DNA from: Microthrixaceae bacterium
GTDB taxonomy: Bacteria > Actinomycetota > Acidimicrobiia > Acidimicrobiales > Poriferisodalaceae
Length of the DNA stretch: 64,000 nucleotides
Assembly: GCA_011523825.1 (NCBI GenBank)
Contig: WTFX01000026.1
Coordinates: 435,288 to 499,287 of the forward strand
Reading direction: 5' to 3'
In this document: in pieces, positions 1 through 9,007 of the stretch
Position numbering within the stretch: position 1 is the stretch's first letter
Layout of the letters: each line of letters starts with the position of its first letter
The notes under the pieces: model-generated
What the model saw: the letters and a program-made list of their open reading frames with translations, nothing else
Databases searched by the model: none
Told to the model about the DNA's origin: nothing
Position numbers and translations under genes: made by a program

Positions 1-598
1 CGTTCTCGACGAACGCCGACGTCGCGACCGTCAAGCCGCCGTCGGGCACGATGATCCGCCGCCGGCCGTCGAGCGCACGCTTGACCAGCGTCCACTCCCG
101 GGGCAGCACCTGGTTGGGGCCGTAGATGTACGGGTAGCGGAAGTGCGTGGCATCGGGGTGCAGCGAGAACGTCAGCTCCTCCGACTCGGTCATCTTGAGC
201 GGCTTGGGCCCCGAGCGCTCGTCGCCCACCAGGCGATCATCCTCGTTCGTCGGCACCGCCATTCCCTCGGGAAACTCAACGGACGGCTCGGCGTACCCGC
301 TGTACACCGGCACGCCGCCGATCGAGATGAGGCGCGGCGTGCGGCCCGCAAGCACCTGCACGATGGCCCGGAGCCGGCCGTACATCGCGAACACCACGTC
401 GAACGTGCGGCCCTCGATCGAACCCCGGAAGGCCTCCTCGTCAAACGGATCGGTGTGGATGTGCTCGAGGTGATCGGGAATCGTGTCCACCTCGTGCCGC
501 CCCGTGTGCAGGATCGTCACGGTGTGCCCGCGGTCCACCAGCCCGTTCACGATGTGAGGCCCAGTCGGCCCCGTCCCCCCAATGACCAGGATGTTCAT
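1..598 (-). CDS. NAD-dependent epimerase/dehydratase-like protein, 3' end cut off
   Basis: The frame opens at an ATG at 598 and is still open at base 1, so about 199 N-terminal residues are visible. Residues 1-13 form a Rossmann start with the loop GGTGPTG, the glycine pattern of extended short-chain dehydrogenases. Residues 155-163 (YPYIYGPNQ) match the conserved substrate-side segment of NAD-dependent epimerases. A classical YxxxK is not obvious; the region around residues 93-102 (IGGVPVYSGY) is where it would be expected. The substrate is unknown; a sugar-nucleotide or isoflavone-reductase-like role is possible. It is divergent from the CoA-transferase at 752, leaving 153 bases between them for both promoters. 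Confidence 0.8.
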   Translation of the reverse strand, partial: MNILVIGGTGPTGPHIVNGLVDRGHTVTILHTGRHEVDTIPDHLEHIHTDPFDEEAFRGSIEGRTFDVVFAMYGRLRAIVQVLAGRTPRLISIGGVPVYSGYAEPSVEFPEGMAVPTNEDDRLVGDERSGPKPLKMTESEELTFSLHPDATHFRYPYIYGPNQVLPREWTLVKRALDGRRRIIVPDGGLTVATSAFVEN

Positions 599-751
599 CC
601 AGCCAGCTTGGTCCACCGCCAACGGCGACGCTCGTGACAACGGCGGAGTGAACGGAACCCGTGTGCCCACGGACAGGACCGCTGAGGCGCTGGCGAGTAG
701 GTTCGCAGCGGTTCTTGCTTCTTTGAGCTGCGAGCGGACCGAAACGCACAC

Positions 752-1942
752 ATGCCTGACTTGACCGGCCCCGGACCGCTGGACGGCATCCGTGTCGTCG
801 AGATCGCTACCTTCATCGCCGCGCCGGGCGGTTCGCACCTGTTGGCCTCGCAGGGCGCCGAGGTCATCAAGGTCGAGGACTTGGTGGTGGGTGACCCGCT
901 GCGCATGTTCGGGTCGAGCCGTAACGGCATGTCGGGCTGGTTCGCCAACATCAACGCCGGCAAGCGCTCGCTCGCCATGGACATTGCCTCGGCACCCGGC
1001 AGGGAAGTCATGGCCGACCTGCTCGACACTGCCGATGTGTTCGTGCAGGCGTACCGGCCTGGCGTCGCCGAACGGCTGGGCATCGGCGAGGCCGACGTGC
1101 GCAGGCGCAACCCGAAGATCGTCTACGTCTCGATCAGCGGCTTCGGCCGAGACGGGCCATATTCGAAACGGCCTGCCTACGACGCGGTCATCCAGGGCTG
1201 GTCCGGCATCGCCGCCGTGCAGGGCGGCGACGGCGAGCCGCAGTTCGTGAAGAGCTTCATCCCCGACAAGGTCACCTCGCTCACCTGGACCCAGGCTGTC
1301 TGCGCGGCGCTGTTCGCCCGTGAGCGCACCGGCCGGGGCGAGCACGTGGAGCTGTCGTTGCTGGATTCGGCGGTCAGCTTCATGTGGCCCGACGCGATGA
1401 TGGACCACACGGTGCTGGCCGACGACGCCGACCACCGTCCGAACCTGCTGGCCGATTACCGGCTGCTGGCGTGCCGGGACGGTTACGTGGCGATGATGCC
1501 GCTGACCGACGCGCACTGGAAGGGTGTGGCCGACGCCTTTGGCCGCCCCGACCTGCTCACCGACCCCCGCTTCGCCGAACCGGGACCGCGGGCAGCGCAT
1601 TTCGGCGACATGATCGACACGCTCGGCGAGGTGGTCGCCGACGTGGCCCGCGACGATGTGGTTGAGCGGCTCATCGCCGCTGACGTGCCGGTGGCACCGG
1701 CCCTGCGCCCCGACGAGATCGCCGCCGACCCGCAGGTGCAGCACTCGGGCGTGGTGCGGGAAGTCAACCACCCCATCGTGGGACCGATACGCCAGCACCG
1801 TCCCGCAGCGCTGTTCGCAGGCGGCACGCCCGAACTGCGCCACGCCGTTGAGCGCGGCGCCGACACCGATCGGATTCTGAGCGAGCTGGGCCGATCGCCT
1901 GCCGCCATCGCCGAACTGCGTGCCGACGGAATCGTGAAGTAG
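752..1942 (+). CDS. CaiB/BaiF (family III) CoA-transferase
   Basis: This 396-residue protein has the length and layout of family III CoA-transferases, which move CoA between acids through an aspartyl-CoA anhydride. The N-terminus (GIRVVEIATFIAAPGGSHLL, about residues 11-30) is the typical CoA-binding Rossmann opening, followed by AEVIKVED. The likely catalytic Asp lies in IPDKVTSLTW near residue 170, followed by ERTGRGEHVELSLLDSAV, the conserved dimer segment. It leads a same-strand run with the flavoprotein at 1967 (24 bases downstream), so the two probably activate and oxidise one substrate. The substrate cannot be told from sequence. Confidence 0.92.
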   Translation: MPDLTGPGPLDGIRVVEIATFIAAPGGSHLLASQGAEVIKVEDLVVGDPLRMFGSSRNGMSGWFANINAGKRSLAMDIASAPGREVMADLLDTADVFVQAYRPGVAERLGIGEADVRRRNPKIVYVSISGFGRDGPYSKRPAYDAVIQGWSGIAAVQGGDGEPQFVKSFIPDKVTSLTWTQAVCAALFARERTGRGEHVELSLLDSAVSFMWPDAMMDHTVLADDADHRPNLLADYRLLACRDGYVAMMPLTDAHWKGVADAFGRPDLLTDPRFAEPGPRAAHFGDMIDTLGEVVADVARDDVVERLIAADVPVAPALRPDEIAADPQVQHSGVVREVNHPIVGPIRQHRPAALFAGGTPELRHAVERGADTDRILSELGRSPAAIAELRADGIVK

Positions 1943-1966
1943 GAATAGCGACGTGGGAAGAGCGAG

Positions 1967-3118
1967 ATGAGCGCAAACCTGCGCATCGACGAGCGCATCG
2001 GCTCGGTGCTCGCTGCCGAAGCGGCCTGGAACGAGGAGCACCGCCACCTCTCTGAACAGTCCCTGTCGGCGCTGCGCGAATCCGGCGCGCTGCGGCTGCT
2101 GGTGCCCGAGCGGGTCGGCGGCGACGAGCTGACCTTCGCCGACATGGTCGCCAACGTGCGTGAGGCCGCCCTCTACGACGGCGCGGCTGCCTGGGTGCTG
2201 ATGGTGCTCGTGGGGCATAGCTGGATGCTCGGCTCGATGAGCGAGGACCTCCAGGACGAGGTGTACGGGGCCGACCTCGACACGATCGTGCCGGGCTCGC
2301 TGGCCCCCGTCGGCTCGGCCGCTGAGACCGACGGCGGCTGGCTGGTCGACGGGCGCTGGCCGTTCACCAGCGGCGCGGTCTGGGGCGACTGGTTCCTGCT
2401 CGGCTCCCAGGTGCTGGCGCCCGGCGAGCGTCCCCGCCTGATCCACGTCGTGATGCCTCGCGCCGACATCACCGTCGATGACAACTGGCACGCGATCGGC
2501 CTGCGCGGCACCGGCTCGTGCGATGTCGTCGCCGAGCAGGCGTTCGTACCCACCCACCGCATGCTCGACTCGGGCGAGCTGCTGGGTGCCCGCTCGCCGT
2601 GGTCAGCTCGCCACCGCACTTCGCTGTACCACACGCCGGTGCTGCCGGGACTGTCGGTGCATGTCGCCGCGACGGCGCTCGGGCTCGCACGGGCCGGACT
2701 CGACGATGCCGCCGACCGCTTCGGCGTCCAGGACGACCGCTACATGGGAACCGCCAAAGCCAACCGCCCGGGATTGCACATGCGCCTGGCCGAGGCCAAC
2801 ACCGAGGTGCGAGCCGCCGAGCTGCTCATCGCCGACACCGTCGAGCTGCTGCGCCAGGCCGCAGAAGGCAACGACTCCAAGACGCTGCGAGCCCACGCCA
2901 AGTACCAGGGCACCTACGCCATCGAGCTGTGCCGCCGGGCACTCGACCAGGTTGCCAACGCCGCCGGCGGCCGGGCGCTCTTCGATGGCAGCCGCCTGCA
3001 GCAGGCCTTCCGGGACGTCACGATGGCCTCCCAGCACCAGGTCGCCGATCTCGACACGGTCGGTGAGGCCTATGGCCGCACCCGCCTCGGCATGGACCCC
3101 GGCCCCCACCCGCTGTAG
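1967..3118 (+). CDS. Acyl-CoA-dehydrogenase-fold flavoprotein, HsaA/HpaB-type monooxygenase-like
   Basis: The 383-residue product shows the three-part acyl-CoA dehydrogenase fold. A helical N-terminus runs to about residue 110. A beta-domain contains the segment GLRGTGSCDVV (about residues 180-190), which is typical of group D flavin monooxygenases such as HsaA and of dibenzothiophene or nitroalkane flavoenzymes. A C-terminal four-helix domain follows. The catalytic glutamate of true acyl-CoA dehydrogenases is not evident, so a reduced-flavin-dependent hydroxylase is as likely as a dehydrogenase. No flavin reductase lies next to it. It follows the CoA-transferase closely and is probably co-transcribed with it. 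Confidence 0.8.
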   Translation: MSANLRIDERIGSVLAAEAAWNEEHRHLSEQSLSALRESGALRLLVPERVGGDELTFADMVANVREAALYDGAAAWVLMVLVGHSWMLGSMSEDLQDEVYGADLDTIVPGSLAPVGSAAETDGGWLVDGRWPFTSGAVWGDWFLLGSQVLAPGERPRLIHVVMPRADITVDDNWHAIGLRGTGSCDVVAEQAFVPTHRMLDSGELLGARSPWSARHRTSLYHTPVLPGLSVHVAATALGLARAGLDDAADRFGVQDDRYMGTAKANRPGLHMRLAEANTEVRAAELLIADTVELLRQAAEGNDSKTLRAHAKYQGTYAIELCRRALDQVANAAGGRALFDGSRLQQAFRDVTMASQHQVADLDTVGEAYGRTRLGMDPGPHPL

Positions 3119-3152
3119 CTCGACTGCCGGCAATACGAAATATGTGACCGTT

Positions 3153-3202
3153 CGCGGACATGAACTACTGAGATACTGGCAAGAAGCCGGTTCATGTCCG
3201 CG
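3153..3202. repeat. 13-bp inverted repeat upstream of a lipoprotein gene
   Basis: CGCGGACATGAAC at 3153-3165 is repeated as its exact reverse complement at 3190-3202, with 24 bases between. It lies in the 129-base gap between the flavoprotein and the lipoprotein whose start is at 3248. The loop holds GATACT (3172-3177), a -10-like hexamer. It may be an RNA stem in the leader, a terminator for the upstream genes, or a paired operator; there is no T-run after it. Confidence 0.6.
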
Positions 3203-3247
3203 GCGCTCATCCGGCAGCGCCGCCATTCCGGCGAGGAGATGATGATC

Positions 3248-4297
3248 GTGAAGGCTCGCTTGGCGAGACTCGCTGCTGCTCTTGCGGCTGTCGCGCTGGT
3301 TGTCGCCGCATGTGGTGATGGCGCCAGCGACGGCGATGGGGGAGATGCCGCTACGCAAGCGACATCTGCACCGGCAACCACCGCAGCGCCCCCGACCAGC
3401 GCGGCTCCCACCACGGCGCCGCCGGCAACGACCGCGGCAGCCAGCGAGCTGCCGACCGATGCGATGGGCTTGCTGATTGCCGCCATCGAGAACAGCGCCG
3501 TGCCATCCGTGCGCGGCGAGATGCGCTTGGACATGGCCGAGATGGCGAGCGTGGCCGTGCAGTTCGAGACAGACGGCAACCAGAACCACTCGATCACGAT
3601 GCAATTCGCGGAGATGATGGGTCCCGACGGCGAGGGTCTTGGCATCGAGATCCGATTTGTCGACGGCGATCAGTACGTGCAGTTCGTGGTTCCCGAGGGG
3701 ATGCAAGGCCTCGTCGGCGACGCGATGCCCGAGGGCTGGTTCACGCTCGACCCAGAGGCAGCCGCCGGGATGGGAATCGTGTGCCCCTCACCCGTCCCCG
3801 GCGGGACGTCGATGAGCGGCGTGTGCCAGCTGCCGAACGACAACACCTTCCTGATCGAGCACGTGACTGATGCCGAGATCGTCGGTCAAGACGACCTCGA
3901 CGGGCTGGCTGTGTCCCACGTTCAGTTCCGGGTCGATGCAGCGGCGCTGGCGGCGGCAACCGTCGCCACGTTCGACGGTGATGACGGCACCGCAGGCGGC
4001 ATTCCCTTCGGCGGGGACTTCGGCCCAGAAGAGCTCATCTTCGACGTCTGGATCGACGGCGACGGCCTCATCAGGCGCTTGAGCCTCGACTTGGGCGCCG
4101 TCATGGAACAGCTCATGGGCGATGCGGATGAGACCGAATCAGACGGCTTCGGGGACGCGTTCGCCAGCCTGTTCGACGTCACCAACGTCATCAACTACTA
4201 CGACTACGGCGCCGACATCACCATCGAGGCGCCGCCCGCGGACGAGATCGTCGGCGATTTTGGCGACATGATGGGGGCGGGAATGGGAGCCGGCTGA
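3248..4297 (+). CDS. Putative LppX/LprG-like lipoprotein
   Basis: I chose the GTG at 3248 because GAGGAG at 3233-3238 sits nine bases upstream; the frame is open to 3194. The 349-residue product has a basic start, a hydrophobic stretch and the lipobox VAAC with Cys22, then a Thr/Ala/Pro-rich linker to about residue 75. The remainder resembles the lipid-binding LppX/LprAFG fold in pattern: acidic, beta-rich, with the segment FDVWIDGDGLIRR near residue 265. The same segment occurs in the sigma-factor partner at 45394 (LDVWVDRDDLIRR), so the two are probably distant homologues. It is anchored outside the membrane. The ligand is unknown, and the LppX link is inference. Confidence 0.7.
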   Translation: MKARLARLAAALAAVALVVAACGDGASDGDGGDAATQATSAPATTAAPPTSAAPTTAPPATTAAASELPTDAMGLLIAAIENSAVPSVRGEMRLDMAEMASVAVQFETDGNQNHSITMQFAEMMGPDGEGLGIEIRFVDGDQYVQFVVPEGMQGLVGDAMPEGWFTLDPEAAAGMGIVCPSPVPGGTSMSGVCQLPNDNTFLIEHVTDAEIVGQDDLDGLAVSHVQFRVDAAALAAATVATFDGDDGTAGGIPFGGDFGPEELIFDVWIDGDGLIRRLSLDLGAVMEQLMGDADETESDGFGDAFASLFDVTNVINYYDYGADITIEAPPADEIVGDFGDMMGAGMGAG

Positions 4298-4310
4298 CAG
4301 GAGAGCAGCG

Positions 4311-5105
4311 ATGTCGTTGGAATGGGAGACCGTGCGGGTGAACGGCGACGGGCCGGTGCGCCACCTGGTGCTCAACCGCCCGGAGGTTCACAACGCCGTC
4401 AACTCCCAGCTCATCGCCGACGTCCACGCTGCCTGCCTGGCGCTCGATGCCGACCCCAGCGTGCGGGTGGTGATCGTGCGCGGCGAGGGCCGCAGCCTCT
4501 CCTCGGGCGCCGATCTCAAACAGCGGCGCGGCACCAGCCTTGACGCGATGCTCGGCTCCAAGGCGGGCGCCCGCATGTACGACACGCTGATGCACCTCAA
4601 CGCCGTCACCATCTGCCTCTGCCACGGCTACATGATCGGCGGGGGAGGGGTGCTGCCGGCCGCGTGCGACTTCCGCATCGGCAGCCCGTCCATCAGCCTC
4701 ACCCTCAATGAGGTCAGCATCGGCTTCAACCTGACGTGGCACTCGGTGCCGGCGCTGGTGAACCTGGTCGGCCCGCACCGCGCCAAGGAGATGCTGATCC
4801 TGGGCCGCACGTACGGCATGGACGAGCTGGACGGGTGGGGTTTCTTCACCGAGACGGTAGCCAGCGATGACGAGCTGGTGCCGGCCGCCGAACGCCTGGC
4901 CGAGGCCATCGTGAACCAGCCGCCGGTGCCGGTCACGTCGTCGAAGGCGTCCATCAATGCGCAGGCCATGCCGCTCGGACGGGCCATCAACCACCTCGAC
5001 CACGTCGCCGTGGGTTACATGGGCAAGAGCGAGAGCTCGCGCACCGCCGTGCGCAGCTACTTCGACCGCGACGACCCCGACGCCCGCGCCTGGTCCGACG
5101 ACTGA
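4311..5105 (+). CDS. Enoyl-CoA hydratase/isomerase family protein
   Basis: A 264-residue crotonase that starts 14 bases after the lipoprotein stop, with AGGAGAG before its ATG. It has the crotonase N-terminus (HLVLNRPEVHNAVNS), a first oxyanion-hole segment near residue 64 (SSGADLK) and a second, IGGGGVLPAACD, near residue 110. Of the two hydratase glutamates, the one in the GGG segment seems replaced, while the second is present (LTLNEVSIGF). It therefore may not be a simple hydratase. Its place with the CoA-transferase and flavoprotein suggests one acyl-CoA degradation route. Confidence 0.88.
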   Translation: MSLEWETVRVNGDGPVRHLVLNRPEVHNAVNSQLIADVHAACLALDADPSVRVVIVRGEGRSLSSGADLKQRRGTSLDAMLGSKAGARMYDTLMHLNAVTICLCHGYMIGGGGVLPAACDFRIGSPSISLTLNEVSIGFNLTWHSVPALVNLVGPHRAKEMLILGRTYGMDELDGWGFFTETVASDDELVPAAERLAEAIVNQPPVPVTSSKASINAQAMPLGRAINHLDHVAVGYMGKSESSRTAVRSYFDRDDPDARAWSDD

Positions 5106-5113
5106 GCAGGGCG

Positions 5114-5596
5114 ATGGCTGGGTCCGGCAGCGCAGAGTCCGAGGGTGTCGAACCCGAAGGTCTCGAGCCCGGCGACCCGCCGGCGGTTGGCGCAGGAGCC
5201 GGCGCTGCCGGGCCGAGCCGGCGCGACCGGGGCTGGCCGAACCAGCGCACTCTGCTGCTGTACCTGGTGGGCGGGCTGCTGATCGCCACGATCCCCGTTG
5301 TCGTGGCACGCTTCGTCGACCAGCCCCCCGGTGACACCTACACCATCGACATCCCGCCGGGGACGGCCGCTGCCCTCGCAGCCGGTCAGGACGTCGAGGT
5401 CATTCCCGACGAGCTGGACCTCACGCTGCGTGATGTGCTGATCATCGTGAACCGCGACTCGGTGGCGCACACCATCGGCCCATTCGAGATCGGGCCGGGC
5501 GAACAATCCGAGCACTCGTTCAACGAGGTGGCCGCCATCAGCGCCTACTGCTCGCTGCACCCCTCCGGCAGCATCAGCATCTCCATCGGCGAGTGA
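5114..5596 (+). CDS. Membrane-tethered cupredoxin-like protein
   Basis: The 160-residue product has a cytoplasmic acidic, Pro/Gly-rich start, one membrane segment (about residues 40-60, LLLYLVGGLLIATIPVVVA) and an outer domain of about 95 residues. That domain ends with AHTIGPFEI ... YCSLHPSG. The order His, Cys-x-x-His is that of type 1 copper sites of cupredoxins. The usual axial Met after the second His is not seen. It begins eight bases after the crotonase stop and is probably in the same transcript. A small copper electron carrier, or a copper-free cupredoxin fold, is the best guess. Confidence 0.6.
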   Translation: MAGSGSAESEGVEPEGLEPGDPPAVGAGAGAAGPSRRDRGWPNQRTLLLYLVGGLLIATIPVVVARFVDQPPGDTYTIDIPPGTAAALAAGQDVEVIPDELDLTLRDVLIIVNRDSVAHTIGPFEIGPGEQSEHSFNEVAAISAYCSLHPSGSISISIGE

Positions 5597-5674
5597 ATCT
5601 GGAAGCCTGAGACGTCGTCGGCCCACCGGAACTCGGAACGGCAGGCACAGATGCCGCAGCGGGCGCGTGACCCC

Positions 5675-6553
5675 TTACTGCTCCCTGCAAGCCGGCAGGG
5701 CCTCGTCGGCGAACTGCACGATCGCGTCTTCGGGTCGTCCCATGCGCAGCGCCGCGGTGTTGACCAGCAGCCGCTGCACGCCGTGGTCGCGGTAGGTCTC
5801 CAATCCTTCAAGACCCTCGCGGTGGTAGTTCCAGTACGCGGTCAGCGCCAGCTCGGCCGGGTCACGCCCCTGCCGGTCGCACTCGGCATGCATCTCTTCG
5901 ATCAGGCGCTTGAAGTCGTCGAGGTCCTTGTGGATCACGTACCAGCCGTCCCCACGGGCCACCAGTCGTCGGATGGCCGGCGGCGTCGTGCCGCCGATCA
6001 GCAGCGGCATGCGGGGTCGCTGAACCGGTGTCGGCAGCATCGAGAATCCGGTCCAGTCCAGGAACTCGCCCCGGAAGTCCACGTCCTCGCCGGTCCACGC
6101 GGCGGTCATGGCGTCGATGTACTCATCGGCGCGAGCGCCCCGGCGGTCGAACGGCACGCCGAGCGCGTCGAATTCCTCCTCCAGCCAGCCCACGCCGACG
6201 CCGAGTTCCAGCCGCCCGCCCGACAGGTGGTCGAGCGATGACGCCTGCTTGGCGAAGTACAGGGCATTGGCCTGGGTGACGATGTTGACGCCGGTGCCGA
6301 GCCGCAGGTGCTGCGTGGCCCCGGCGACGAACGTCAGTGCGATGAACGGGTCGGTGAAGCCCTGGTCTGACGGGATCGACAGCTTGCCGCTGGGGTTGTA
6401 CGGGTACCGGCTCTCGTAGTCGTGCGGCACGATGACGTGCTCGAAGGTCCACACCGACTCGTAGCCGAGCTCCTCGAGCTGCTGGGCGAACGACCGCAGG
6501 TAGCCGGGATCGAGGTAGGCGGCCGAGTTGATGGGTGTGATGCCGACGTGCAT
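5675..6553 (-). CDS. LLM-class F420-dependent oxidoreductase
   Basis: I start at the ATG at 6553, giving 292 residues beginning MHVGITPIN; an in-frame ATG at 6571 adds six residues. The (beta/alpha)8 luciferase-like fold is visible in LRLGTGVNIVTQ, the segment DHLSGGRLELGVGVGWLEEE near residue 105, and PLLIGG near residue 163. These are hallmarks of the F420-dependent TIGR03619-like group. The natural substrate cannot be named. It is convergent with the cupredoxin gene and divergent from the MFS transporter. Confidence 0.88.
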   Translation of the reverse strand: MHVGITPINSAAYLDPGYLRSFAQQLEELGYESVWTFEHVIVPHDYESRYPYNPSGKLSIPSDQGFTDPFIALTFVAGATQHLRLGTGVNIVTQANALYFAKQASSLDHLSGGRLELGVGVGWLEEEFDALGVPFDRRGARADEYIDAMTAAWTGEDVDFRGEFLDWTGFSMLPTPVQRPRMPLLIGGTTPPAIRRLVARGDGWYVIHKDLDDFKRLIEEMHAECDRQGRDPAELALTAYWNYHREGLEGLETYRDHGVQRLLVNTAALRMGRPEDAIVQFADEALPACREQ

Positions 6554-6712
6554 CCGCGGGACTGTACGCAAGACCCGCGGCGGGTGCCGGAGGCCCGGTC
6601 ACCCACGCCCGCCAGTCAGTTCAACCCGGCAGCTCCGTGAGCCGATGCGACCCATCAGCCCAGCGTTCCGCGCAGTCGTGCATGCAGCGGCCCGGTGCGC
6701 CAAGCTGTTGCG

Positions 6713-8071
6713 ATGCCGGGGGACGCTGTGTCACAGAACGCCGTGTTCGCCGTGGAGCGTGCCTCCGTCTACACGCCTGCGTACCGCGAGCGGGTCCAGC
6801 GCCGTACGGTCGTGGTGCTCATCGCCAGCCAGGCCGCCGGCGGCTTTGGCCTGGTGGCCACCTACATCGTGAGCGCGCTGCTGGCCGAGGACATCACCGG
6901 CAGCTCCACGCTGGCAACCATCGCGGCGAGCAGCCTGTCCATCGGCTCGGCCTCGGTCGCCGCTCCGATGTCGAAGCTCATGAACAAGTACGGCCGCCGG
7001 TCGGGCCTGCGCTTCGGCTACCTGGTGGGCGCTGGGGGCGCCACGCTGGCGGTGCTCGGAGCGATCCTGCTCAGCTACCCGCTGCTGTGCCTGGGCGTGT
7101 TCGGCGCTGGCGCCGGCAACGCCGCCAACCTGGCCACCCGCTACGCCGCATCGGACTTGGCGCAGGAGAACCGGCGCGCCAGCACCATCAGCATGATCGT
7201 GTGGGCCACCACGTTCGGCTCCTACACCGGGTCGGTGGTGTCGGGCTACGCGAGCGAGGTGGGTGTGTCACTGGGACTGCCCGACAAGACCGGCTCGTAC
7301 GTGTTTGCCGGTGTCATGTTCCTGCTGGCGGCGGCGATCGTGGAGATCTTCCTGCGCCCCGACCCGCTGCACATGGCCAACGAGATGGCGGCCGAGGGCG
7401 TCGCCAACGGCACCCGCAAGGCCGAGGCGAAGCCGACCGTGCGCGAGGCGATCTCGCTGATCATGCAGCGGAGCGAGGCCCGCCTCGCCGTGTTCGCCAT
7501 GATCGTCAGCCAGGTGACGATGGTGGGGGTGATGGCGCTCACCCCGCTGCACATGAACGCGGGCGATCAATCCCAGAACGTCATCGGCCACATGATGGGT
7601 TTCCACATCTTGGGCATGTACCTGCTGTCGCCCCTGGTCGGCCGGCTCACCGACACGGTCGGCAAGTACCCGATGCTGTATCTCGCGGGAGGACTCTGCA
7701 CCTGGGGGGCGTGGTGGGCGGCCGTGACGCCGCCCGCTGGCGTGCTCGGTGTGTTCATGGGCAACTTCCTCATCGGGCTGGGCTGGTGCTTCGGCGTGGT
7801 GGCCGCGTCGAGCCTGCTGGTGGAGCTGTATCCGATCCATCAGCGGGTATCGGTGCAGGGCGTGGGCGACTTCGCGATGCTCGGCGCGGGCGCCATGGCG
7901 GGCCTGAGCTCGGGAGCGCTGTACGAGACGTTCCAGTACCGCGGCGTGAACTACGCCAATGCACTGTTCGGCGTCGCGCTGATCCTGGCCACGTTCCTCA
8001 CCTACACCGGCGTGCGCCGGGCGATGCGACGCCCGGAACATCAGCAGCGAGCTGCAGTCGCTGCCGGCTGA
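6713..8071 (+). CDS. MFS transporter
   Basis: From the ATG at 6713 the product has about 452 residues (a GTG at 6695 would add six). It has about 12 hydrophobic segments in two halves with a cytoplasmic loop around residue 215. The MFS loop between the second and third helices is present as MNKYGRRSGLRFG, and its second-half equivalent as GRLTDTVGKYP. The topology fits a major-facilitator exporter or importer of the inner membrane. The substrate is unknown. No regulator lies next to it. Confidence 0.88.
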   Translation: MPGDAVSQNAVFAVERASVYTPAYRERVQRRTVVVLIASQAAGGFGLVATYIVSALLAEDITGSSTLATIAASSLSIGSASVAAPMSKLMNKYGRRSGLRFGYLVGAGGATLAVLGAILLSYPLLCLGVFGAGAGNAANLATRYAASDLAQENRRASTISMIVWATTFGSYTGSVVSGYASEVGVSLGLPDKTGSYVFAGVMFLLAAAIVEIFLRPDPLHMANEMAAEGVANGTRKAEAKPTVREAISLIMQRSEARLAVFAMIVSQVTMVGVMALTPLHMNAGDQSQNVIGHMMGFHILGMYLLSPLVGRLTDTVGKYPMLYLAGGLCTWGAWWAAVTPPAGVLGVFMGNFLIGLGWCFGVVAASSLLVELYPIHQRVSVQGVGDFAMLGAGAMAGLSSGALYETFQYRGVNYANALFGVALILATFLTYTGVRRAMRRPEHQQRAAVAAG

Positions 8072-8093
8072 ATTGCGGCGCTGGCTCAACCTG

Positions 8094-8918
8094 TTACGGC
8101 GCAATGAAGCGGTGCTCGTGCTCGCTGTTGACCGTGACGTGGACGGTCTCGCCGCTGGCGATCTCGCCGAGATGCACGATGGCGTCGAGTTCGAGGTCAC
8201 GGTCTGAGCAGTCCTGCGCCCACGGCAGCGGTTCAGGCACGAAGGCGGTCACCGTGACGGCGTAGCGGTTGCCGTCACTGGTGACGTCTTCCCGGCCGAT
8301 GTGGTAGCAGCCGTCTTCGCGTGAGATGGCGAAGTCGACCCGCAGGTAGCCGTCGCTGCCTGAGGTGGTGATGCCTTCCCACAGCATCTCGACGCCGGTG
8401 ACGTGTACCGGCGCCTCGACCCGTTGGGGGTCGGTGCGGCTCCAGCCCTCGGGCGTCAGCTCGGGCGGCGGCTCCACCATCACCAGCGTCATGTCGACAC
8501 GCCGGGGGTTGCCACGGGTGATGACGTCGTACGCCGTGTCGTTGGTGAACGCCATGCGGCCGTCACCTTCAGTGATGACCGCTGAGATCGAGTACGTGTT
8601 GCGGTCGTCGATCTCGTCGCTCGCATAGCGCAGGTCGAAGTCGATCGGCACTTGGCCGGGACTGCTGATGACCTGCTCGGAGATGAGCACTGCCGCGGCA
8701 TCGGCGTAGCTGGTGTCACGCAGCTGGACGGTCACGACCGCGTCGGGAGACAGCGCGATGCGCTCCCGGTAGGTGATGGTGCCCCTCACCGACGCGTCGG
8801 CACCTACCGGCTCGATGACCGACTCTGTCGTGGCGTCGTAGGGCGCGCACGCCGCCGCAACGAGCGCGAGCGCGGATGTCACGCCGACGGCCGCCATCGC
8901 TCGCTGAATCCTGTGCAT
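8094..8918 (-). CDS. YbaY-like lipoprotein
   Basis: The ATG at 8918 is preferred because it gives a clean lipoprotein signal with the lipobox AAAC (Cys24) and an AAGGG-type ribosome site; the frame extends upstream to 9011 without looking coding. Residues 40-145 match the YbaY/YscW-type beta domain in pattern: VRGTITYRERIALSPDAVV, then VQLRDTSYADA, then a repeated-strand segment ending VDMTLVMV. The domain occurs in envelope lipoproteins. The C-terminal 120 residues are less familiar. It is convergent with the MFS gene, with a gap of only 22 bases. Confidence 0.72.
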   Translation of the reverse strand: MHRIQRAMAAVGVTSALALVAAACAPYDATTESVIEPVGADASVRGTITYRERIALSPDAVVTVQLRDTSYADAAAVLISEQVISSPGQVPIDFDLRYASDEIDDRNTYSISAVITEGDGRMAFTNDTAYDVITRGNPRRVDMTLVMVEPPPELTPEGWSRTDPQRVEAPVHVTGVEMLWEGITTSGSDGYLRVDFAISREDGCYHIGREDVTSDGNRYAVTVTAFVPEPLPWAQDCSDRDLELDAIVHLGEIASGETVHVTVNSEHEHRFIAP

Positions 8919-9007
8919 CGGTCGCCCTTCGTGGGCACCGCGAAGCGCGGTACCGGTCGCTGCTTCATTCATTCCAACGCACCGACACCGCCCTCGGTTC
9001 CGCCGTA

